Positions 13,924-19,767 of a DNA stretch of 19,767 nt are shown here, piece by piece. The first letter of the stretch is position 1. The number at the start of each line of letters is the position of its first letter. Source of the stretch: Rhizorhapis sp. SPR117 (GTDB lineage: Bacteria > Pseudomonadota > Alphaproteobacteria > Sphingomonadales > Sphingomonadaceae); assembly GCF_021742065.1 (NCBI RefSeq), contig NZ_JAKKIE010000059.1, forward strand, positions 1 to 19,767, read 5' to 3'. The notes under the pieces are model-generated. The model was not told the origin of the DNA. It ran no database searches and saw only the letters and a program-made list of their open reading frames with translations. The position numbers and the translations under genes are program-made.

Positions 13924-16454
13924 GTTCGGAGACAGGGTTCGACCTGGCGCTCTATGATCGCTTTCCTACCAGGGAAGAGCGCCCACCGGAGGAATTGGAG
14001 GAATTGGAGCGCATTTGGTGCGCTCCCAAGGGCTGGGCGCTGCTGACTGCGGTCAACAATAACTATGTCGGCTTCTTCTATGTTGCGACCGCTTTCCTGT
14101 TCTTTCTGCTCGCCGGTATTCTCGCGCTGGTAATGCGCGTGCAGCTGGCGCTGCCGCTGCAAGGCGTACTGCCGCAGGAAACCTACAACCAGTTCTTCAC
14201 CATGCACGGCACGGTGATGATGTTCCTGTTCGCTGTGCCGATGGTCGAGGCGATCGGCGTTCTGCTGCTGCCGCAAATGCTCGCGGCGCGCGATCTGCCG
14301 TTTCCCCGGCTTTCCGCTTACGCCTTCTGGGCCTATTTCGTCGGCGGACTGTGCTTCTTTGCGTCGATTTTCGTGGGGCTGGCGCCCGATGGAGGCTGGT
14401 TCATGTACCCGCCTTACACGAGCATGACCTATTCGCCCGGCATCAACGCTGATTTCTGGCTGCTCGGCATCGGCTTCATTGAGATCAGCGCAATTGCCGG
14501 TGCGATAGAGATCATCGTTGGCGTGCTGCGTACCCGCGCGCCCGGCATGACGCTGGACAAGATGCCGGTCTATGCCTGGGCGATGCTGGTGCTCGGCGTG
14601 ATGATCGTCGTAGCGTTTCCGTCAGTGATCCTGGGCACGTTGCTGCTCGAACTCGAGCGGGCGTTCAACTGGCCCTTCTTCGACCCGACGCGTGGCGGGG
14701 ATGCGCTCTTGTGGCAGCACCTCTTCTGGTTTTTCGGTCATCCCGAAGTTTACATAATCTTCCTGCCGGCATCCGGGCTGGTCTCAATGATGGTGGCGAC
14801 GATGGCTCGTACACCGCTGGTTGGTCATTATCTGATCGTCCTTGCCTTCCTCGCAACCGGCTTCATCAGCTTCGGTGTCTGGTCGCACCACATGTTTACG
14901 ACGGGGATGCCGAACCTTTCGATCGGCTTCTTTTCAGCGGCGAGCATGGCGGTGAGCGTGCCGGCAGGCATTCAGGTCTTCTCGTGGATCGCGACCTTTG
15001 CGGTCGGCAAGCCACGCTTCAATGCGCCAACGCTATTCGTGCTCGGCGGCTTGATCACCTTTGTCATCGGCGGCCTAACCGGCGTGATGGTGGCAATGGT
15101 GCCGTTCGATTGGCAGGCGCATGATAGTTATTTTATCGTGGCACACCTCCATTACGTACTGATCGGCGGAATGGTGTTCCCGATCTTCGCCGCATTCTAC
15201 TATTGGACGCCGATGACAAGCCGGAAGCCGTTGTCCGAACGGCTTGGCAAATGGGCATTCTGGCTGATGTTCGTCGGCATGCAGGTCGCTTTCTGGCCGA
15301 TGCATGTGACTGGCCTGATGGGAATGCCTCGCCGCGTCTATACCTATCTGCCGGGGCGCGACTGGGAAGTCCCGAACATGATCTCGACCGTCGGAGCGTT
15401 CATGCTGGCCGCTGGCGTGCTGGTATTCCTGGTCGATCTTGCCCGTAATTTCCGTTTCACCGTCGATGACGATGCCGGCAACGTATATGGCGGCGGCACG
15501 CTCGAATGGCTGCCGACGGGACTTTATTCCACACGCAGCATCCCGGTCGTGAAAAGCCGCGAGCCGCTATGGGACGATCCCGGGCTGGCCGAGGACGTCG
15601 AGCAGGGGCGCTACTTGCTGCCCGGTTCGGCGACAGGCCTGCGCGAGACGATCATCACCAGCCCGTTGCGTGCCGAACCGCAATATCTGCAGATCATGCC
15701 GGGACCGTCCGTGTGGCCGCTCCTGGCGGCGGTATTCACCGCAGGGTTCTTTCTGATGCTGACGGTGCAGGCCTATCTCCCCTCCTTCACTTGCGGGGTT
15801 CTCGCGATTCTGTGCGTGCTGCGCTGGCTGTGGGACACCGACAGGCTGGTGAAGAAGGAAATAGTGGATGTCGGCGCGGGCATCCGGCTGTCCACCTATG
15901 TTACGGGGCCGAGCAGCCACGGTTGGTGGGCGATGGTGATCCTGCTTGTGGTCGTCGGCATGATCTTCCTCATGGCGGTGTTCAGCTTCCTGTACCTCTA
16001 TGGGGTTCAGCCGCGCTTCTGGGCAGCGCCGGCCGATCCCGCCTGGCTTGCGGCGGTGCTGCCGGTTTATGCCGCAGCGGGAGGACTGGCTTTGCTCGCG
16101 CGTCGCATGCTGGCCCGCAAGGCAACCAGACTGTGGACGCCGGGGGTTTTGTTTCTGTGCGCCGCCTTGGCGCTTGCCGCAGGCGCTGGCATCGACCTGT
16201 GGCGCTGGATCGAATCGGGGTTGCGGCCCGATGCCAGCGGGCAGGGGGCTATGGTGTACGCCCTGCTATCGCTAGAGGCGGTGCTGGCGGCGGTCGGGCT
16301 GTTGATGGCCGGATATTTGTCTGCCCGCAACAGTCGGGGCTTGATTGTGCGGCCGCGCAACAACAGCCTCGATCTTTGCGTGCTATGGATAACCTATGCC
16401 GCAGGCCAGGGTGCGCTGACCGCGCTCCTGACGCGCGCCTTCGGGGGGAACTGA
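13920..16454 (+). CDS. coxA: Fused cytochrome c oxidase subunits I and III
   Basis: An 844-aa fusion: heme-copper subunit I (about 30-540, 12 helices), then a subunit III-like domain (about 590-844, about seven helices), as in the Thermus caa3 I/III fusion. Catalytic ligands are present: H96 and H411 (heme a), H409 (heme a3), H274, H323 and H324 (CuB), with Y278 and E276 in GHPEVY. D125 corresponds to the D-channel entrance aspartate. By eye, the D-channel asparagines are replaced (N121 to V114, N139 to S132, N207 to E197; Rhodobacter numbering first). The K-channel lysine K362 is Q352 and its neighbour T359 is A349 (PAGIQVFSW). The subunit III part begins near PSVWPLLAA. The N-terminus has a 9-base tandem repeat (13989-14006) coding EELEELE. 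It is coupled to coxB by ATGA overlap. Confidence 0.94.
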   Translation: MSSETGFDLALYDRFPTREERPPEELEELERIWCAPKGWALLTAVNNNYVGFFYVATAFLFFLLAGILALVMRVQLALPLQGVLPQETYNQFFTMHGTVMMFLFAVPMVEAIGVLLLPQMLAARDLPFPRLSAYAFWAYFVGGLCFFASIFVGLAPDGGWFMYPPYTSMTYSPGINADFWLLGIGFIEISAIAGAIEIIVGVLRTRAPGMTLDKMPVYAWAMLVLGVMIVVAFPSVILGTLLLELERAFNWPFFDPTRGGDALLWQHLFWFFGHPEVYIIFLPASGLVSMMVATMARTPLVGHYLIVLAFLATGFISFGVWSHHMFTTGMPNLSIGFFSAASMAVSVPAGIQVFSWIATFAVGKPRFNAPTLFVLGGLITFVIGGLTGVMVAMVPFDWQAHDSYFIVAHLHYVLIGGMVFPIFAAFYYWTPMTSRKPLSERLGKWAFWLMFVGMQVAFWPMHVTGLMGMPRRVYTYLPGRDWEVPNMISTVGAFMLAAGVLVFLVDLARNFRFTVDDDAGNVYGGGTLEWLPTGLYSTRSIPVVKSREPLWDDPGLAEDVEQGRYLLPGSATGLRETIITSPLRAEPQYLQIMPGPSVWPLLAAVFTAGFFLMLTVQAYLPSFTCGVLAILCVLRWLWDTDRLVKKEIVDVGAGIRLSTYVTGPSSHGWWAMVILLVVVGMIFLMAVFSFLYLYGVQPRFWAAPADPAWLAAVLPVYAAAGGLALLARRMLARKATRLWTPGVLFLCAALALAAGAGIDLWRWIESGLRPDASGQGAMVYALLSLEAVLAAVGLLMAGYLSARNSRGLIVRPRNNSLDLCVLWITYAAGQGALTALLTRAFGGN

Positions 16455-16457
16455 GCC

Positions 16458-16742
16458 GTGCGTGGCTGGACCTGCCTGCTCAGTGGTCTGATTGTCTGGA
16501 CCGTGCATTTCTTCACGCTTTACATCATCGCCAGTGTTTTCCTGACAACGCCATTGGCGCGTATCCTTACACTGTTCGTCACTCTCGGCTGCCTCGCCGC
16601 CGTTGCGCTGTTGTTCAAGCGGGTTTTGCGCAGCGACACCCTTGTCCCGCTGGACGCGTGGATGCGCGCCGTTGCGCTGTGCGGTATTGGTCTGTCAGCC
16701 GTGGCAATCATCTGGCAGACACTGCCTGCGCTGATTGCCTGA
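16458..16742 (+). CDS. Small three-helix membrane protein of the oxidase operon
   Basis: A 94-aa protein starting with GTG at 16458, three bases after the fusion gene, behind a GGGGGGAA ribosome site. Three hydrophobic helices (about 6-28, 34-54 and 68-90) with a basic loop FKRVLRSD between the second and third. I recognise no family. Its place as the last gene of the oxidase operon suggests a small accessory or subunit IV-like component, or an assembly helper. That is inference from position only. Confidence 0.75.
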   Translation: MRGWTCLLSGLIVWTVHFFTLYIIASVFLTTPLARILTLFVTLGCLAAVALLFKRVLRSDTLVPLDAWMRAVALCGIGLSAVAIIWQTLPALIA

Positions 16743-16835
16743 TTTTGTTTGGAACCATCCCGCCCGCCCAGCCAAATGAACGCCCCTCCGACTGGAACAG
16801 GAACGACAAGACCTGGCGGCTGGGAGGGGAGGCGG

Positions 16836-19301
16836 TCAGATAATGCAGCGGTCCCACGTTCCATAGCGTTCCCGAATTGCGCCGCGCCGGAAGCTCAGCA
16901 CAATAAGCAGGAGACCGATGGCGACGCTGGCAATGCTCTGTGTTACACTGGCCTCAAGAAAGAAAGGTACGGCCATAAGGGCCGCGCCCAGTGGGATAAG
17001 GCAATAGCGTAACGGCCGCGCCACTTCGGCGGCGGCGAGCGAGATGATTGTCAGCGCGAGGAACCCGATGAGATGGTCGGCATCGGCCATCGCTCCTTCC
17101 GCGCCGAACGTCATCCGGGTGAACAGAAGCGATGCCGCCAGAATAGCGGCCAGCGCGAGGTTCCAGGGCAGGTTGACGCCGCCTGCCCACATGTCGCGGA
17201 GCACCGCGCCGGGATTGCGCTCGAACTCATCGGTGCGTTCTCCAGGCTGACCCTTATCCGTATCGCCGAACAGGAATACACGAAGCCACGGTCGTCCGGC
17301 CTTCGCCCGCCGCCGCACAAACTGGATTGTCGCGAGCAATTCGTCGAGCGAATAGGGGATCTGGATCAACATGGCCGCGGCCCCGATAAGCGTTAGTGTC
17401 GCCCAGGTGCCGATGACGATCGGTTGGATGATCACGAACAGGATCGAGACGACCCCGAGCGGCGCGATCATCAGGCCAAACAGGAACACCAGCCAGGGCA
17501 TGGTGCGCCAGCGCGCCCGTGATCCGACGATCCCCGTAACGATCTCCAACGCATAAGTATAGCCGCCGAGCGCCGCATCGGGAATCGGAAAAGCTTCGGA
17601 CACGGAGGATGTAATCACTGTCTCCGTCCCATTCTTGATGGGATCGTCCGGCAGCCCGGGGAAAAACGGCTCCCATACACCGTCGATCTGGCCGAGTTGA
17701 TACGCTGTGAGATAGCGCGCAACCAGCAGGCCGATGAGCGCAAGAAAGATGATAGGCAGCCGTTGCGTCCAGGCCGATGGATTGTAGCTCCATCCCGGCG
17801 GGGTATCCGGGCCGGTCATTGCAGCAATGATCGAGGTTCCCGGTTCGGGCCGCGTGCCGACGGCAAGTCCGAAGGCGAAGGCCCCGACCAGTGTGTCCGA
17901 AAGAAATGCAGCCGGGTTGGTCGTCCAAAACAGGAAGGGGACCGCCATGATGCCAGCGGCCACCGCAGCCGAGGCCCAGCGTGCCCAGGCCATTCGCCAG
18001 GACAGGGATAGCGTGGCGAACAGGACCAGCGCTGCGCCGAGCATGATCTCCGACCAGAAAAGGGCCGGCTCTTCAACCTCGACGATCACGGGCTGGACCA
18101 GGATCCAGCAGCCCAGCGCAATATTCACGAAATGAGCCCAGCGCGTCTCGCCATGCGCGTCGCGCCGCCATTGTTCATGCTGGACTCGCAGAGCCTCAGG
18201 GTTTTCCCCGACCGTTTCGACTTCCGTGACGAAGGCCGGCGGGGGAATGCGGTTGGCCTCGTACCACGCGGCCGGATCTTCCTTCAGCGCAGCCACAATG
18301 GCGGGCAGCTCGTCCGCAAGGCGGTGCCTGGGATCCCACCCGAGGAGCTCCCGCGCACGGCCGACATCGAGCGCATAATGATCACTCGCCATCCGCGTCA
18401 TGAATGGCTGGATGAACGGCCGTTCGCCTTGGTCGATCGCGTCGGGAATGACCGGTTCGGCTTTGTCCTGCACCCATGCGCCGACACCCGCCACCACTGA
18501 AGGCACGCGCAATGTGGCCCAGCCATCCTCGCCGTGGATGAGGTAGCCGAGGCGATCCTGCAGATCGTCATAGCCGATCGCATCAGGTTCACCGACCAGT
18601 ATGACGGTTTCCTCTGGCAGCTGGTCGCGACGGTCGATCGTGCGAACGAAGGCATCGATCATGTCTTCGCGGTGGACCATCGCTTGTCCTGCGTCCGTGT
18701 CGCCGGAATAGAGATGACTCTGGAAATCCCGCTCATAGATGCGCGCTATCTGGTTGGCGAAGGTCGGCACGGATGTACGCTCGTCATACAGGCCGGCCAG
18801 GTGCAGGAAGACAACCGGTATGTCACCGCGTTCCTCGCTGATCGCCTGCTCGGCTTCCGCCTTTGATTTCGGATAGGCCCAGCCGGGGGTGATCGGACGG
18901 CTTTCATCGATGCGCTCGCCGGGATCGCCCGGTTCATGGACGAGCATCGTGCCCGAATAGACGAACTGCTCGACTTCGAACTGCTGCAAGCCTTGGATGA
19001 GATTGCGACTGCCATTGACATTGACTGTCTTGTATTGCGGTTTGTCCTCGCCAGTGAAGTCGAAGAAAGCTGCCAAATGCACGACGCTCGCAAGATGGCG
19101 TCCATATTCGGAACCGATATGATCGAGGGCTTTGGCCACGCTCTTATCGTCGGTAAGATCTACCTCGATGACAGGATAATCAGTATCGCCGCGCGCCATA
19201 TCCAGGCCGACCACTGTGTAGTGCTTCTGAAGAGCCTGCGCCAGCGAGCGGCCGATATTTCCGGCGGCGCCTGTGATCAGAACAATGGGCTTGTCGGCCA
19301 T
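16836..19301 (-). CDS. Epimerase/SDR fused to SPW repeats and a cysteine-less VKOR-like domain
   Basis: An 821-aa multidomain protein. Residues 1-350 are an extended SDR (NAD-dependent epimerase/dehydratase) with TGAAGNIG at 10-17, the YSGT segment at 115-118 and the YPKSK active site (Y143, K147). About 386-482 is a membrane block resembling SPW repeats (NIALGCWILVQP). About 505-665 resembles the vitamin K epoxide reductase fold: an IDGVWEPFFPG loop, TETVITSSVSEAFPIPDAAL, then four helices. The expected CxxC is TWATLTL (632-638), with both cysteines replaced. About 705-806 is a second SPW-like block. Only three cysteines occur in the whole protein. The catalytic domain should face the cytoplasm, anchored by 10-12 helices. 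The domain assignments beyond the SDR are by eye. It is convergent with the oxidase operon. Confidence 0.8.
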   Translation of the reverse strand: MADKPIVLITGAAGNIGRSLAQALQKHYTVVGLDMARGDTDYPVIEVDLTDDKSVAKALDHIGSEYGRHLASVVHLAAFFDFTGEDKPQYKTVNVNGSRNLIQGLQQFEVEQFVYSGTMLVHEPGDPGERIDESRPITPGWAYPKSKAEAEQAISEERGDIPVVFLHLAGLYDERTSVPTFANQIARIYERDFQSHLYSGDTDAGQAMVHREDMIDAFVRTIDRRDQLPEETVILVGEPDAIGYDDLQDRLGYLIHGEDGWATLRVPSVVAGVGAWVQDKAEPVIPDAIDQGERPFIQPFMTRMASDHYALDVGRARELLGWDPRHRLADELPAIVAALKEDPAAWYEANRIPPPAFVTEVETVGENPEALRVQHEQWRRDAHGETRWAHFVNIALGCWILVQPVIVEVEEPALFWSEIMLGAALVLFATLSLSWRMAWARWASAAVAAGIMAVPFLFWTTNPAAFLSDTLVGAFAFGLAVGTRPEPGTSIIAAMTGPDTPPGWSYNPSAWTQRLPIIFLALIGLLVARYLTAYQLGQIDGVWEPFFPGLPDDPIKNGTETVITSSVSEAFPIPDAALGGYTYALEIVTGIVGSRARWRTMPWLVFLFGLMIAPLGVVSILFVIIQPIVIGTWATLTLIGAAAMLIQIPYSLDELLATIQFVRRRAKAGRPWLRVFLFGDTDKGQPGERTDEFERNPGAVLRDMWAGGVNLPWNLALAAILAASLLFTRMTFGAEGAMADADHLIGFLALTIISLAAAEVARPLRYCLIPLGAALMAVPFFLEASVTQSIASVAIGLLLIVLSFRRGAIRERYGTWDRCII

Positions 19302-19464
19302 CGGTATCCCCAGAAATGGTCGGCATCTTGGACTGCCCTCGAGCAGCCATCATGATATTAACTATTCCAGTCGCGGATGTTTCCAGGATGACCAATTCGG
19401 TGGATTTCGCGTTTCAAGGTGTGATCACCCCGGCGACCGTCTGATCGATGCTCCACCTGCTCAT

Positions 19465-19489
19465 GAAACTCCCTGCGACGACAGCCGTT
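19465..19489 (+). promoter_or_regulatory. Candidate EcfG-type promoter for the DUF305-type gene
   Basis: GAAAC, a 16-base spacer and a perfect CGTT: one mismatch in the -35 box. The expected start near 19496 gives a leader of about 50 bases before the ATG at 19548. Confidence 0.45.
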
Positions 19490-19547
19490 AGAGAGACGGC
19501 CGGAAGGGCGTCCAGACGGTCTCCCGAAAGGGCGCAGAGGAAAGCCA

Positions 19548-19766
19548 ATGGCACACGATACAAACGACAAGAGAAATCATCAGGACCATGGGAGCGCAAT
19601 GTATTGGCGCTTTATGGCTATGATCGGCACTTCGACTCTCGTCATGTTCGTGCTGATGTATTTCAACACCTACAGCGCGGACCATATCTTCTTTAGAGTC
19701 CTCTTGGAGGAGGAACCCCTCCGACTTCAGTCGGATACTGGCTTTAGCCTTAGACTCGGCCAGTAG
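19548..19766 (+). CDS. DUF305-type membrane protein, 3' part missing
   Basis: The frame starts MAHDTNDKRNHQDHGSAMYW, and residues 18-49 (MYWRFMAMIGTSTLVMFVLM, YFNTYSADHIFF) are the first membrane helix of a family of small membrane proteins that carry a DUF305 domain further on. After DHIFF the family continues with a SETR-like segment and more helices; here it changes to an unrelated tail (RVLLEEEPLRL) and stops at a TAG at 19764. The break falls at about 19695, 73 bases before the window edge. An AGGAAAG ribosome site precedes the ATG by about 5 bases. The first 49 residues are solid; the family assignment is from memory. Confidence 0.65.
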   Translation: MAHDTNDKRNHQDHGSAMYWRFMAMIGTSTLVMFVLMYFNTYSADHIFFRVLLEEEPLRLQSDTGFSLRLGQ

Positions 19767-19767
19767 C
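19695..19767. other. Right edge sequence rich in short hairpins
   Basis: Three short stems follow the break in the DUF305-type gene: TCCTC-TTG-GAGGA (19699-19711), TCCGACT-TC-AGTCGGA (19720-19735) and GGC-TTTA-GCC (19740-19749). The second resembles hairpins found at the ends of IS200/IS605-type elements, but no transposase or TnpB is visible. The identity is open. Confidence 0.35.

Noticed and set aside
13989..14006. A two-copy 9-base tandem repeat in the start of coxA
   Set aside because: It encodes an in-frame EEL repeat in a polar, variable N-terminus; a simple duplication with no further signal.
16743..16835. A possible terminator between the oxidase operon and the epimerase fusion
   Set aside because: CCCAGCC (16767-16773) can pair with GGCTGGG (16818-16824), but the loop is 44 bases, competing pairings exist and there is no T run.
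15506..16843. A 445-codon open frame on the plus strand in another frame of coxA
   Set aside because: It overlaps the conserved subunit I/III gene and the next gene, is alanine- and arginine-rich, and arises from high GC third positions.
19360..19384. A possible EcfG-type promoter for the epimerase fusion on the minus strand
   Set aside because: The best reading is GGAAA-N16-AGTT or GAAAC-N15-AGTT, two or more departures from the consensus.

Overview
The window looks like chromosomal DNA from an alphaproteobacterium, most likely a sphingomonad. I base this on moderately high GC, the sequences of the Ku, LigD, DUF3175 and PRC-barrel proteins, and the inverted repeat at 6697-6818, which resembles short palindromic elements I associate with Sphingomonadales. 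The assignment is by recall, not by search. I see no rRNA, tRNA, CRISPR array or complete transposase.

Region 1 (1-3232, minus strand) is an end-joining operon read right to left: a 56-aa charged protein, a 50-aa single-pass membrane protein, Ku, and DNA ligase D. LigD keeps its phosphoesterase and ligase domains but loses its polymerase domain part-way, about 75 bases from the window edge. Region 2 (3355-6618) is a run of small genes typical of stress and envelope functions: DUF3175, a PRC-barrel protein, DUF1328, a 43-aa membrane peptide, a YghA-type short-chain dehydrogenase, and an exoD gene broken by a one-base frameshift. Region 3 (6619-7965) has an intergenic palindromic repeat and a CaCA-family cation antiporter. 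Region 4 (8049-10466, minus) is a membrane-bound PQQ dehydrogenase of the glucose/quinate family.

Region 5 (10546-16742) is a caa3-type cytochrome oxidase locus: CtaG, cytochrome b561, an oppositely oriented diheme cytochrome c lipoprotein, a monoheme cytochrome c, subunit II with a fused cytochrome c domain, a fused subunit I/III, and a small three-helix protein. Region 6 (16836-19301, minus) is an 821-aa fusion of an NAD(P)-epimerase, SPW-type membrane repeats and a VKOR-like domain with no catalytic cysteines. Region 7 (19548-19767) is the start of a DUF305-type membrane gene that breaks off 73 bases before the edge.

The unifying observation is a recurring promoter-like motif, GGAAC-N16/17-nGTT, in front of most transcription units. 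It matches the known consensus of the alphaproteobacterial general stress sigma factor EcfG. It precedes the DUF1328, 43-aa peptide, dehydrogenase, PQQ dehydrogenase and cytochrome c/oxidase units, with near matches before DUF3175, the PRC-barrel gene and the DUF305 gene. A plausible reading is a stress-regulon neighbourhood combining DNA end repair, envelope proteins and a respiratory branch: the PQQ dehydrogenase reduces quinone, cytochrome b561 and the c-type cytochromes may carry electrons, and the caa3 oxidase reduces oxygen. The electron path is inference.

The most unusual items are the oxidase subunit I, which by eye lacks the K-channel lysine and the D-channel asparagines; the cysteine-less epimerase-SPW-VKOR fusion; and the palindromic double promoter between the divergent cytochrome genes.
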